A stretch of DNA of 64,000 nucleotides from Cricetomys ansorgei (taxonomy: Eukaryota > Chordata > Mammalia > Rodentia > Nesomyidae): the NCBI GenBank assembly GCA_026225945.1, contig JAMJFZ010003581.1, forward strand, positions 11,939,001-12,003,000, given 5' to 3'. The notes beneath the pieces were generated by a model that did not search any database, had not been told where the DNA came from, and worked only from the letters and a program-made list of their open reading frames with translations. Numbering within the stretch: the stretch's first letter is position 1; every line of letters starts with the position of its first letter. Shown piece by piece: positions 31,000-41,746 of the stretch. The position numbers and the translations under genes were made by a program.

Positions 31000-32985
31000 A
31001 GTATCTTATATTTTCAATGGGCTACTTTTTAACATTTCCGAGGATAGAAAGCTTTGAAAAAGATAATTTTAAAAGGCAAAAATACAATAAAAACTATCTA
31101 ACAGTCTCACAAGTGTTAAATAAGAAGGGAGTGTTGTGTCATATAAGACCCAAGCTAAAGCTTTTGGTGATATCTTACAAAATATTGTTTACAAAGGAGA
31201 TGCAGTAGAAGAAAATGTTTTTAAGGATGAGTAAAAGTGCAAAATGTTATAAACTTGCGGAAACAATGAGTAATCCTAGCAACACTACTTAATAGGTAAA
31301 ATTTCCCTAAATCTTGAGGTTATCAGCCTCAGTTAAAAACAGTCCTTTTCATTTGATTACAAGTCAGATGGAAAGAACAAATATTATGAGAGAAAAAAAA
31401 ATGTGTATTATTTTCAGTGGAATTATGGGTATCTAGTCAATTATTATTATTATTCTTTGAGCAAAGGTTCTGGAATTTATGGTGGTAATTTAAGTACATG
31501 ACCAAACTTAACAAAGAATATATATATCTATACTGTTTATTGTTTGGAAAAAAGGTTAAAAGTATAATTAAGATGCAAAATATTCTCTAAGATTTTCATA
31601 TATACGGACAGTACTTTTTCTGCCCTCACGAAAATAAAATACGCAGCTTTCTTTCTCTAATCTTATTTTCTTGGTTAATTTTAAAATAACTCTCAAAATC
31701 ATCTAATAGTAGTGTTTCCTTACAAATATTAGAATTCATATTTGATAAAAATATAAGATTGCTTTACTAGATGAATCTCTAACAGGGTTGTTTTTAATTG
31801 CAGATGACACCAGGCAGGGAAACTACTAATCCAAATCTGGTGTTTATCTGTTTAAACAAGGGATTCATTGTGTCGTCATCAATTCCCTATTGTCTATTGT
31901 AGAAATATACAAAAAGCTTCAAAATACTTCAAGAACACAATGCAAGACACAAATTAAAATAAACTACAGAGGTGATGATTTTTCAATATGGCAACCCTAG
32001 TAAAATAAAATACACAATTTTGTGTATGTGTGTGCAAAATGGCAACGTAAGAAGATCAAATAGGTACTTGATGTAAAATGTTTACATATACAACACACGA
32101 AACTCACTATGGTTAGTAACCTTTATGGCTTAGAAAAACCAGATATTTACATATCTTTCTTTCCGTATGTGCCTGTGCGAATGTGTGTTTTGTATATATT
32201 TTTAACAGTTGACAGCTGTTTTAGAGCATACAGAGATGCCAAGCTGAATGAGGGTCTTGATTACTTCAAGATTAGCTATCTAAAGTTTCTATTCATTTTA
32301 AGTGTTGTTAGTTGGAAGAGTCATTAGTCACTTCCTTGTCTCATAGAACATCAGCATACATTTACATTGTTAATGAACATTTGGGGTAAATGAATTAATG
32401 GCACTTTAAAACATCAATTCAGTCCTAATAACTCGGTATGTCACAGAAATGTTAGGCTAGGATATAAATGAAAATCCCTTTCAGTAAAGGTAACTACTCA
32501 TTCCTTTAGACAATAAAAGATAAAATTAATTTAAAATGTTTTTAACCAGGTTTTAAAAATGCTCAATATTTAATGAAATAGTCCAGAGATATTCACTTAA
32601 AACACAACAGAAAATGATTTTCTCAAATAAGTATATAAACAAGAAATATTCTGAAAAGTATTGGCAAAATTATTTTGTATACTTCTAATACAAATATATA
32701 TTCAATTTTAATATCATTTATGGAATTATGAGTACTTCTTAAATGCATTAAATTTAAGTGAAATATCACTAGAAATAACTTAAGACTTTCTAACAACATA
32801 TTAAGATACTTCAACTGAAATAATTGAAATTAAATTTCATATTATCAAAATATAAACAGCAGCCTTTTAAGTCTTTATATAACAAGAAAATAAAATCATA
32901 AAAAAATTTTGAAGAGAAAATGCTGCTATTTTCTACAAAAATATCAATGGCATTTATAGGGTCTAAAAGGCATTAAAGAGTAACA
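31000..32985. other. Long unique AT-rich stretch
   Basis: No transposable element was recognised. Short TTATTATTATTA and TATATATC runs occur at about 31440 and 31520. Small frames lack splice context. Confidence 0.4.
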
Positions 32986-32988
32986 AAT

Positions 32989-33031
32989 ACACACACACAC
33001 ACAGAGTCACACACATAGTCACACACACACA

Positions 33032-33063
<32 letters not shown>

Positions 33064-33564
33064 TACATACACACACATACACACACAGACACATAGTCAC
33101 ACACATACACACACACATACACACACACAGTCATACACACAGTCACACACACACAGTCACACACTCACATATACACATACTCACACACACACACACATAG
33201 TCACACACACAGTCACACACACATAGTCACACATAGTCACACACACACACATAGTCACACACACAGTCACACACATAGTCACACACACTCACATACACAC
33301 ATACTCACACACACACACAGTCACACACATAGTCACACACATACACACACACAGTCACACACACAGTCACACACATAGTCACACACATACACACACACAT
33401 ACACACACACACACAGTCACACACACACACGCATACACACATAGTCACACACACACACACACATACACACAGTCACACACACATACTCACACACACACAC
33501 AGTCACACACATAGTCACACACACACATACACACATACTCACACACACACACACACACAACACA
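32989..33564. repeat. CA-rich compound satellite, about 575 bp
   Basis: Long ACAC runs are punctuated by AGTCACACAC, ATAGTCACAC, ATACACAC and ACTCACACAC variants. Longer periods built from AGTCACACACATAGTCACAC recur irregularly. The left-hand third carries a minus-strand CVCV-type frame, which is a shadow. Confidence 0.95.
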
Positions 33565-33675
33565 TTTCATAAAGATCTTTATTCTATAGAAATGACCATT
33601 TTAGGAGTCAATTAATTTTTAAAATTAGCAAAAGATCATGACACAACTTAACATCAGTCTGCAGGTAAAAATGAC

Positions 33676-33681
33676 TTTATT
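33676..33681 (-). promoter_or_regulatory. Polyadenylation signal AATAAA (distal)
   Basis: The minus strand reads TTCAAATAAAGTCATTTTT, an exact hexamer with a T-rich stretch just downstream, as cleavage sites usually have. Confidence 0.55.
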
Positions 33682-33799
33682 TGAAGCATAAAGAAATATA
33701 CATGAATTATTTTGACAAGTTTGGTTGAAATAGATCTTATAATATTGATATACGCATTTCATAAGTGAGAAAATAAAAGCAGTCACTAGAGCCAGAAAC

Positions 33800-33805
33800 T
33801 TTATT
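33800..33805 (-). promoter_or_regulatory. Polyadenylation signal AATAAA (proximal)
   Basis: The minus strand reads ATTTAATAAAGTTTCTGGC, with GTGACTGCTTTTATTTTCTC following 10-30 nt later, a good U-rich downstream element. Confidence 0.55.
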
Positions 33806-33992
33806 AAATGCTTAATGAACTACTCAAACAGAAGGGAGAGGCTTCAAGAGTTTTCATAAGCGCGACTCTTTCTGAAGGTCTACATTAAGCAAATATGGGA
33901 AAATAAGCTGCAGCTCTGACACATACAGGTGAAGCATTTTAAAAGAGTAGATCGTGCACAATCATCTACAGCTGTAACAACTCCATTGTACA

Positions 33993-34000
33993 TATCTACA
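33993..34000 (-). promoter_or_regulatory. Pumilio-type site TGTAGATA
   Basis: It matches the UGUANAUA consensus exactly and lies inside the proposed 3' UTR, 22 nt downstream of the second copy in transcript direction. Confidence 0.4.
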
Positions 34001-34022
34001 AGAGTGTGACACAAATTCCAGT

Positions 34023-34030
34023 TATTTACA
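34023..34030 (-). promoter_or_regulatory. Pumilio-type site TGTAAATA
   Basis: A second exact UGUANAUA match in the proposed 3' UTR, preceded by a T-rich run (the complement of the A-run at about 34031-34043). Confidence 0.4.
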
Positions 34031-34399
34031 GAAAAAAAAAAAAGATGTGGAACACTACCAAAAAGTTCATCCTAGAATGGAGCTTGCTGTAATGTGTGTG
34101 AGGGATTACTTGAAAACTCAATACCAACAGGTTACGATTCTTGAAAATACGTTTGACAAAGAACATTTTGTATTTCAACAATGGCTTTATACACTAAAGA
34201 CACTGTCTCATAGTTTCTTAAAAAAATGACACTGCATTAAACATTTCATTAATGCATCTTCTACCTTCAATTGAAAAGGGATTTTTCCCCCCTGGCATTC
34301 ACTGGCATCAAGAGTATTCAACACATATCTAGAGAAATATTCTTGAAATTGTTCTGATTAGCTTCATGGAAAAACTTATACCTATAGTGTGGACAGAAC

Positions 34400-34593
34400 T
34401 TACCGAAGCCTCTCTGTTAAGTTTCTAGCATAAGCAAACAGCATTTGCACACAAAACTTACCTCCAGATTTATTTGAGTAACTGGACAAGGGGTCAATGC
34501 CTACTTCTTGTTCTTCTGACTGCAGAGGATGTCTAGTTTCAGACACGGACTGATACATCGCATAAAGTAGAAACAGTAACCGAAAGTAATCAC
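34400..34593 (-). CDS. Coding exon, gene not identified; internal donor or read-through stop
   Basis: On the minus strand the acceptor GGATTTTCATCTAG precedes a frame entered in phase 1: DYFRLLFLLYAMYQ, then an acidic and polar stretch (SEEQEVGIDPLSSY), ending SNKSG. At 34462 a strong donor (GGAG|GTAAGTTTTG) ends a 132-nt symmetric exon; the other two frames carry stops. If the donor is not used, the frame runs on for 20 codons (GKFCVQMLFAYARN...) to TAA at 34400, then into the proposed 3' UTR. The N-terminal part is a hydrophobic helix, and there is no catalytic motif. I do not recognise the protein. Composition, phase and splice sites make it the best-supported coding segment in the window. 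Confidence 0.65.
34456..34461 (-). promoter_or_regulatory. 5' splice site inside the exon
   Basis: The minus strand reads GGAG|GTAAGT, which pairs with U1 at nearly every position. Its use would remove the 20-codon tail and the 3' UTR and leave phase 1, compatible with the candidate exon at 20480. Confidence 0.55.
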
Positions 34594-34619
34594 CTAGATG
34601 AAAATCCAAAGGAAAAAAG

Positions 34620-35145
34620 ACGAATATAATTATTTCTGATGTAACTGGGAAAAAATACGAGACAGAATGAAAAGATTAAATAAGCATGCAGACATCAACA
34701 AGCTACAGACCCAATTACACATTAGAGGACTTCTGCAAAAGAGCAAAAAAACAAGTGTCAAAGAAATTCCATGTCCACAACGCTTCCAAACAATCTTGAC
34801 TCCATTTATAACCTTTATTTTGATGTAGAGTTACATTTATTTTTAGTAAAATTCACAAAAAGCTTAACTGAAGTTTTTCTTTTTTTAAATCTCATATTTA
34901 TAACATCATTTGTTTAACAGAGTAATATACTTTAATAAGAACATTCAAAACTTTAAAAAAAAAAAGCAGCCAATTAAAATTACACATATTAGTAAGAGGA
35001 CCATTGCTAATATTCATTGTATTATACTTATGCTTGTCTTTACTGTGAACATTAAGAGTACATGTCATTAAAGTGGTCAACCATGGAAAATATACTGATT
35101 ATATACAACTATTATTAAATTACAATTTACAAAAATTATTATTTC
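34620..35145. other. Intron-like unique sequence
   Basis: AT-rich sequence immediately upstream (in gene direction) of the best exon. No repeat or further exon was recognised. Confidence 0.4.
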
Positions 35146-35149
35146 CTTG

Positions 35150-35350
35150 TGTCTAAATTGTCGTTTCTAATGGATATCTAGCACTCCATTATATAGTTAT
35201 CACAATTTATGTAACCAGTTCTTGATTAAACCATTAGGAGGCTCTCAGTTGTGTACCCCATGGATGGTTTCAATAATCATCTCTGTCATATCTGTGATTA
35301 TTTTCTTAAAATAAATTGCTATAATTGCAGTTCCTGGGCTAAAAAATAAG
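35150..35350 (-). mobile_element. Ancient L1 3'-region fragment (antisense)
   Basis: GGATATCTAGCACTCCATTATATAG, AATAATCATCTCTGTCAT and AAATTGCTATAATTGCAGTTCCTGGGCTA recall the antisense of old L1 3' ends (cap, tick-over and GGAATTGCTGGG phrases). Divergence is strong. Confidence 0.4.
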
Positions 35351-35650
35351 GTTTTTTTTTCAGTGTTTGTGCATGATTTTTAGATAATGAAACAATTCTT
35401 TTGTACTGTAGCTGTTTCACAGTTAGCAAGGTTACTAGGAACTTCCTATGTTTCTCTGACAATTCTAACAACTAACCACAGAACGAAACACCTAAACCTA
35501 TAAATCCAAATAAAACTTTACCTCACTAAACTGATACTTTAAGATGTTAACAGAAAGTTGATTAACACCCTATCTACTTTTATACTTTCTATGTCCAAGA
35601 ACTACAAATTACTTATGCAAATTATAATCTCCTTCCTTAAAAAAGAAATC

Positions 35651-35803
35651 CTGCTGGGCAGTAGCAGTGCATTCCTTTAATCTCAGCACTCGGGAGGCAG
35701 AGGCAGGCAGATCTCTGTGTTCAAGGCCAGCCTGGTCTACAGAGTGAGTTCCAGGACAGCCAGAGTTACAGCAGAGAAACCCTGTCTTGAAAAACAAACA
35801 AAA
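35651..35803 (+). mobile_element. B1 SINE, full-length
   Basis: GGGCAGTAGCAGTGCATTCC, TTTAATCTCAGCACTCGGGAGGCAG, CAAGGCCAGCCTGGTCTACAGAG, CCAGGACAGCCAGAGTTACAGCAGAGAAACCCTGTCTTG and an A-rich tail. It has low divergence. Confidence 0.96.
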
Positions 35804-35809
35804 ATCATA

Positions 35810-36235
35810 ATTTTTTATTCAAAATTATGTGAACAGCAAATTAAGAGCAGTGGGGGGGGGGGCACATAAAATGAAACATGGAACAGAGAAAATTTTGAAT
35901 TAAAACAAATCCAATGAAAATAATATCTAAAAATAAGTAAGAAAACAACTAATTTTACAAGATTAAGTTTTTAAATATGGAACAGGTTTCAGAGACACAA
36001 CTACACAAATCCTAATAAACCCTTCTGCAATTAAAAATGCCCTTCCATCCTATTTGCTTTAGTTCTATAATCCTCACTTTGTATAACACTCCTGTGGATC
36101 TTCTGATTTTTATCAGAAAAATCCAGCATCCTTGACCACCCACAATCATAATCCAGTGTAAACCAGCCCTATGCCCTTGGGATTTTGGCTACCAAAAGTA
36201 TATTACCAAAAGTAGTATAGGTAGGAAAAAGGAAA
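35810..36235. other. Unique sequence
   Basis: A G-run lies at about 35853-35862. No gene or repeat was recognised. Confidence 0.4.
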
Positions 36236-36239
36236 ATCT

Positions 36240-36655
36240 ATTGTGAATGAGGTGGTTGGTTTTTCTTAACTTGACACAACCAGAGTTATCTGGGAAGAGG
36301 AACATCAGTAGAGGAAATACCTCCAACAGACTGACATGAAAGCACATCTAAGGGGCATTTTCTTGATTAGTAATTGATGGGCAAGATCTCAGACCATTAT
36401 GGGAAGTGCCACCTCTGGCAAAAGGTCCTGGGTTGGAATAGCAAGCCAGCTGAGCAAGCTCTGGAGAGCAAGCCAGTCAGTAATCAATGTTCTTCCAAGC
36501 TCTCTGTCTCAGTTCCCAACTCCAGATTTCTGTTTCAGCTCCTGCCCTCTTTCCCTTGATGATGGATTCTAACTAGTAAAATGTAATGAACTCTTCCACA
36601 CCCAAGCTGCTCTTGGTCATGCTTATCATAGTGACAGAGAAGCAAACTAATCAGT
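36240..36655 (+). mobile_element. Rodent medium-reiteration repeat (RMER-like)
   Basis: TAACTTGACACAACCAGAGTTATC, GGCATTTTCTTGATTAGTAATTGATGGGC, GGTCCTGGGTTGGAATAGCAAGCCAGCTGAGCAAGC, CAGCTCCTGCC, CTTGATGATGGATTCTAACTAG, TGCTCTTGGTCATGCTTATCATAG. It matches 45190-45610 in order and orientation. Confidence 0.75.
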
Positions 36656-36659
36656 GAAC

Positions 36660-37080
36660 ATGAAACAAATTTCCTAAAACCAGAAAGCCCAACCTCACAT
36701 CTGTGATTGTTGTCACAGTTTACTTAAGTACATTCAATGCAATAAGGGAAGTTGAAGAATAGAATCCAGTAGAGGATAACAAAATTCAGATTGTGTTATA
36801 GTATAAAATAGAATCCAATGAATGAATTCAGCTTAACAAATAAAGACAAAGTCTTCTACTACTGATCAAAATATGATCACCAAACTCAAATCTGTAATGA
36901 AGTGGGACAATAGGTATTATTAGTAATAGTTAATGTTTTAAAAAATGAATATATAGGGAAATCAGTGTCATTCTTCATTCTCCCTACAATGTAATTATGT
37001 ATCTTTTTCATCTTTACTTACATTTTTACCAACGAGAAAACTGATTAAATTTGCTCAGACATATAGTATTAATTAATTAA
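36660..37080. other. Unique sequence
   Basis: Nothing recognisable was found. Confidence 0.4.
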
Positions 37081-37084
37081 TTTT

Positions 37085-37260
37085 TATATGGATGAGTGCT
37101 TTGTGTGAATGCATGTATGATGCCCAGAATGGTCAGACAAGGGCAATGGATCACATGGCACTAGAGTTATGTTCGTGAGTTACCATGGGTTCTGGGAATT
37201 GAACCCCAGTCCTTTGGAAGAGCAACACATGCTCTTAATTGCTGAGTCAACTCTCCAGTT
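37085..37260 (-). mobile_element. B2/B3 SINE
   Basis: Inverted copy: GGATGAGTGCTTTGTGTGAATGCATGTATG, CCATGGGTTCTGGGAATTGAACCCCAGTCC, GGAAGAGCAACACATGCTCTTAATTGCTGAGTCAACTCTCCAG. The last part is the complement of the tRNA-like head. Confidence 0.9.
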
Positions 37261-37264
37261 TCAC

Positions 37265-37850
37265 ATGGGAAGGACTAAGCCAAAAGTTTAAAACATTCTG
37301 TTTTTATCCAAAGCTCACATTTTTTTCTTCTGCACTACTTGGGTCTCTCAGGACAAAGTCAATAAGAGAAAGTCAACAAGTCAATTACAAAATAATGAGA
37401 GGGAGGGGACCAATGAATAACTGAAGCATTCTTCATTCTTGTTCTATTTTGCCAAGACAGACAACAGTTATCTAGGAAATGTGTGAAATCTTACTTTCAC
37501 ATGTTGGCAAATGATGTAAATTTCTAAATAATTACTGCATGGAATTGATTATCTAAATAGAGTTCAAATTTATAATTACAAATTGGTATTTGAAAATAAG
37601 ATTCATATTCAGCTTGTATATTCATAAAAATTATATAAGTAAAATGTGAATATTTCTGAGCCGCTAAACTTCCTTCATATTTCTTAAATAGCCAAACCTG
37701 GGATTTTATAATCTGATTACATTATCTTAGTTTTATAGTAGAACTCTCCTATTACAAGCTTTAAAAATACAAATGAACAAATTTTAAGGGTTTTTAACTT
37801 TCTGAAAAATAGATAATCAAACTGAGATCAAAGTCTATTTAGAAAGTAAA
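37265..37850. other. Unique sequence
   Basis: No repeat or exon was recognised. Confidence 0.4.
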
Positions 37851-37852
37851 GT

Positions 37853-37990
37853 TGAGTTAGGGTATAGCTCAGATGATAGCATGCTTGCCTCAAAGTATGA
37901 AGCCCTGGGCTCAATCACCAGCACTGAATAATTTCAATGTGGTTGTTCATGCCTAGGCTATAAGACACAACTTCTTAAAAAAAAAAAAAG
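37853..37990 (+). mobile_element. ID/B4-type SINE
   Basis: AGTTAGGGTATAGCTCAGATGATAGCATGCTTGCC, then AAGCCCTGGGCTCAATCACCAGCAC: a tRNA-Ala-derived ID element with recognisable A- and B-box regions. It is followed by a B1-like TGTGGTTGTTCATGCC remnant and an A12 run, hence B4-like. Confidence 0.8.
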
Positions 37991-37999
37991 TAGGAAAGA

Positions 38000-39550
38000 G
38001 TCAAGTGGGATCCATAGTAGTATGTACCTGCTGTGCCAAAAACACAGAACGGGAAGGACTACAGACACTTCCTTACATTTGAAAAACTTAACAATGTCCA
38101 TACCTATTCAAGATTCTAAAAACACTTAAGATTTTTTTGATTCCTTACAAAAGGTTAAAATTTCAGAAACGATTCAGTAAAATTAGCCTCGATTATAATC
38201 CTTTAGAATGTGACAATTCTATGATAATCGACAAAAGCAAGAATATAAATATTAATAAAGATACTAATCTACAACCAATCTACACAATGAGGAATGCACT
38301 ATATCATAATTTATGGTGCCTATAGATCAAGACAGTGAAATGTATTTATAATTAAACAAAGTGAACCTGCAGACTAGCAATAATTTACTTCCAAGTGATC
38401 TACTAATAAAGAGTATGGATATTGTTCTTTGTTTTAATTGCAGATCTAAGTACAAATCTAATTCAAAAGTAACTAAGAAGTTGCTGCCTCGGTTTCTATT
38501 GCTTTGTTATAAATCTAAAGGGCTATTTTAGTTTTCAGAATAAAAAAAGTTAAATCTATCTATTATTGCTGTTTGGATAACCTTGTGAAGATGGAAATAA
38601 AACTTGCTTTTAAATGTGAAATCAATTTACTAGAAATTCCCCAATTTGTGCTTCATAAGTATACCTGCAGAAATTACAAAACAGAAAATTAAAGATGTTC
38701 AAACAAATGTGTCTATACTCCTTTAAATCATTGCCATTGTTTAGCCATAAATATCAGAATATAAGAAAAGATTTAAATTGATTATTTTATTGGATTATTG
38801 ATTTTTAAATTACATATTCAATGTTCCATTATACCTGAAAGTTCCTTTACATATTCTGACAATTTTATTCTTGCTACAGCCTAATCATCTACCTTCTATG
38901 TAGATAAAAATACACAAAGCTGAAAATTGTGCCTTTAGAAAATGAATACTTAAATCCATAATTGACAGACTTTTTCTCTTAAATGATGCTAATCAAGCTC
39001 TAAATTTTAAATAAAAATAATACTCATGTTTTAAAATAAATAAAATCATGCTTTCTTAAATTCAGAAGCAGAGTAACATATATTGTTACACCTCAGAAAA
39101 GAAACATATTTTCCTTGTTATTATTAATAGCTTATAAATTTTTTAAGCCCTGTAAGACTCAAAGGTTAAAACTTTGAGACTGGTTTTACTGTAAGGATTT
39201 GAAGCTATCCTAGTAATAGAAGTTGACAAATTAGGCTGAAATTCCCATTCATAATCCAAAATTAATCTTAAAGACAGGTGTGATGTTTTCAGAAGTCTGA
39301 TTCTTATAATACTAAATCTAAAGATCAAAGTATCTGTCTGAGAATTTTATGCACTAAAACAAACCTTACAACACAATGGCTATTTCAAAGCTTAAAGGCA
39401 TGAAGTTTAGGATTTAAAGTATATATTAAAGTCATTACAATATTTTCTCTATAAAGTACTCTTTTAATTAGTAGTTCCAGTTACTAGCAGTCATGGGTAA
39501 AATATTACCTGTAATATATTGAATAGCGTGTTCTCTCTCTCTCATTTATT
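38000..39550. other. Intron-like unique AT-rich stretch
   Basis: No transposable element was recognised. A possible minus-strand exon at 39190-39266 is listed separately. Confidence 0.4.
39190..39266 (-). CDS. Weak candidate exon, 77 nt
   Basis: On the minus strand an acceptor (CACACCTGTCTTTAAG) leads into a phase-2 frame LILDYEWEFQPNLSTS...ASNPY, ending at a poor donor (TACA|GTAAAA) in phase 1. That exit phase would join the exon at 34593 to make a Ser codon. The frame is open from 39328 to 39143, so the exon limits are not forced. The weak donor is the main objection. Confidence 0.18.
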
Positions 39551-39555
39551 TTTTT

Positions 39556-39703
39556 TATTTTTTGGTTTTTCAAGACATCTCTGTTGTTAACGCTGGCTGC
39601 TCTGGAAGTTACTCTGTAGACCAGGCTGGCCTTGAACTTAAAGAGATCTACGTGCCTCTTCCTTCTGAGTGACGGTATTAAAGGCTTGCACCATGAGCAG
39701 CAG
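39556..39703 (-). mobile_element. B1 SINE
   Basis: Inverted B1: TTTTTCAAGACATCTCTGTTGTTAACGC, GGCTGCTCTGGAAGTTACTCTG, AGACCAGGCTGGCCTTGAACTT, AGATCTACGTGCCTCTTCC. Confidence 0.9.
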
Positions 39704-39709
39704 CCTCGT

Positions 39710-40985
39710 GCTCTCTTTTAAAGTAGCTTCATATAAACAGAAGTTCTAATCATCTAGTCTCATTGATTTTTAAGTTTTACTTGTTCTAACTTGTATTCAT
39801 TCCTTCGCTGCTTATAATACTTAGTTAGAATTGGCATTCTGAATTGTGTCATTCTAAAGACATGCATATTTTTTAAAGTGGATATAAACATTATCATTCA
39901 TTTGAGTTCTTGACTGATAGCAAACTAAAAGACAAAAAGTGGTGAAAAGAAGTGGTATTCCTTCACATGCAAAACAAAAACAAAAACAAAATGATAAAAT
40001 CATAACAAAAATATTCAACATACTAATTTCTGCATGTTATAACAAACAGGAAGGAGACAGCACCACTAAGTATGTGTTTAGATAGGGTATATTCACGGCG
40101 ATATGTATTGAACCTAAATTATGATATACTGGCTCTAAAAGAAAGCTTCTTTATCAGAAGCCTTATAAGCCTTATTTTCATATCTAAAAGGTAAAGCAAT
40201 TGAATATTTTGTACAAGTTTTACAAAACAAAGCGAAACAAAACTAAACCCATCGCACCTTTTTTATTTAGAAATAATAAAGGTAAATTTCTGGTTGAAAA
40301 TTATAATGTTCTTTAAAATATCAATTACAAAGAAGAAATGAAGACAAGATAAAATGTATGAAGTTCTATTTAAAAACTCTTTCAATCTTTAATGCAGGAC
40401 AGCTACATGGACTTTAAATAGGTTAATTAAGTATTAAAATCAATCATTTTAAGTCTTAATATTTAATATTGTTAGATTGTATATTGAAGTAGTTTTATCA
40501 TTTATTTACTCCAAACCTTTATAGAATACTTCATTTGACAATAGGGGGTCTTATTCTCAGAAGATAAATGCATTTACAATGCCAAATAAATTATAAATAA
40601 AAGCATTTGTCTGAATACACGTCATTCAACATTAACTATCACCATTAGTAACACACTGAAACTCATTTCTACTAACCATAAACTTGAAATGCCAAGTGTT
40701 GTCTAATAATCAATTATACAACTATAATAAATTTCTACATCAAGAACAATAGTCAAAATAAAATTAAAATACACTGGAACCTTATACTTTTTATACTGTT
40801 AAAATGTTAAAAACAACATGCATAATGAAATATACAGAGTATGTCACAGACTCATAGTAAGACTTAAAAATACTTATTCTATAAAAGAGGAATATGCTTG
40901 GCATTCCAGTGATCAAACCTGTAAAATCATAAGAAAGACCCTGCTATAACTAAATAAACTCGAGCATTTTAAAATACCAAGTTCT
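39710..40985. other. Intron-like unique AT-rich stretch
   Basis: No repeat or exon was recognised. Confidence 0.4.
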
Positions 40986-40992
40986 CTTTTAA

Positions 40993-41022
40993 AAAGAAGA
41001 AGAAGAAAAAGAAGAAGAAAAA
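40993..41022. repeat. (GAA)n purine tract
   Basis: A run of GAA and GAAA units; the partner strand is a pure pyrimidine tract. Confidence 0.9.
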
Positions 41023-41139
41023 CAGAGTATCTTCATGATTCCAGAGCTGTCTTTAGATGTAGAAGATGAAGAAAAGAAGCTGGCAACATGGGGAATTTCT
41101 ACAGTTCCCAACGACTGGGTGTCAGCAGAGCAGAACCAC

Positions 41140-41345
41140 TTATGTCATCATAGCTGTCTTAGGGATACTATCACTGTGATGGAATACCATAACTACAGCA
41201 ACTCTTATAAAGGAAGCCAATTCAATAGGGTTTGCTCTCCCCCTAGTGACACACTTTCTCCAACAAAGTGACCCCTACTCCAACAAGGCCACGCTTCCTA
41301 ATAATGCCTATGGGACCATTCCTAATCAAACCACCACAACAGGCA
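41140..41345. mobile_element. Rodent dispersed repeat fragment
   Basis: AGCTGTCTTAGGGATACTATCACTGTGATGGAATACCATAAC at the left, ACTCTTATAAAGGAAGCCAATTCAATAGGG, then CCTACTCCAACAAGGCCACGCTTCC and ATGGGACCATTCCTAATCAAACCACCACAA. It is the same terminal type as 18390-18735. Confidence 0.7.
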
Positions 41346-41535
41346 TCTTAGGGAAAAAAAAAAAAAGGTATGTAAAAAAACAGCAACACACAAACAAACA
41401 CAACAGATAACCAGAATGGGGGAAGTAGTTATATGGCTGCATTAAAGAAAACAAAGCAATTAAAGACATTACATGTTCTGGTCATGAGAAAGAAAAGAAG
41501 CTCTCTGTGGAACTGTTACGAACTCTATCAGATTA

Positions 41536-41675
41536 GCCAGGCATGGTGGTACAGGCCTTTAATTCCAGCAATTGGGAGGCAGAAGCACATGGATTTCTGT
41601 GTCCAAAACCAGCCTTATTTACATAGTGAGTTTCAGAACAGTCAGAAGTACATAGAGAGACCATATCTCAATAAG

Positions 41676-41676
<1 letters not shown>
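41536..41676 (+). mobile_element. B1 SINE
   Basis: AGCCAGGCATGGTGGTACAGGCC, TTTAATTCCAGCAATTGGGAGGCAG, ACCAGCCTTATTTACATAGTGAG, CATAGAGAGACCATATCTCA, followed directly by a GATA microsatellite in place of its A-tail. Confidence 0.9.

Positions 41677-41746
<70 letters not shown>
41677..41746. repeat. (GATA)n microsatellite, about 17 units
   Basis: A perfect AGAT/GATA run that begins at the 3' end of the B1 element, as if it grew from the A-rich tail. Confidence 0.97.

Larger units (their letters stand above)
33660..34399 (-). other. Probable 3' UTR of the composite terminal exon
   Basis: This is minus-strand sequence running from the TAA at 34400-34402 to about 15-20 nt past an AATAAA at 33676-33681. 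It holds a second AATAAA at 33800-33805 and two Pumilio-type motifs, and is free of transposable elements, unlike most of the window. The total of about 740 nt is normal for a mammalian 3' UTR. The plus-strand 60-codon frame at 34047-34229 is treated as a shadow. It could be the main 3' end of the gene or an intronic polyadenylation unit. Confidence 0.5.

Noticed and set aside
32973..33164. Cys/Val-rich open frame on the minus strand
   Set aside because: It is a translation of the CA/TG satellite, as are the similar frames at 44586, 46071 and 46235.
34400..34609. Possible match of the exon to LYST, which has a known intron-retention isoform
   Set aside because: The exon peptide does not agree with what I can recall of that protein and the window lacks its dense exon pattern, so no gene symbol is given.
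37853..37935. tRNA-like sequence
   Set aside because: It is an ID/B4 SINE head with a degenerate cloverleaf and A-rich tail, not a functional tRNA gene.
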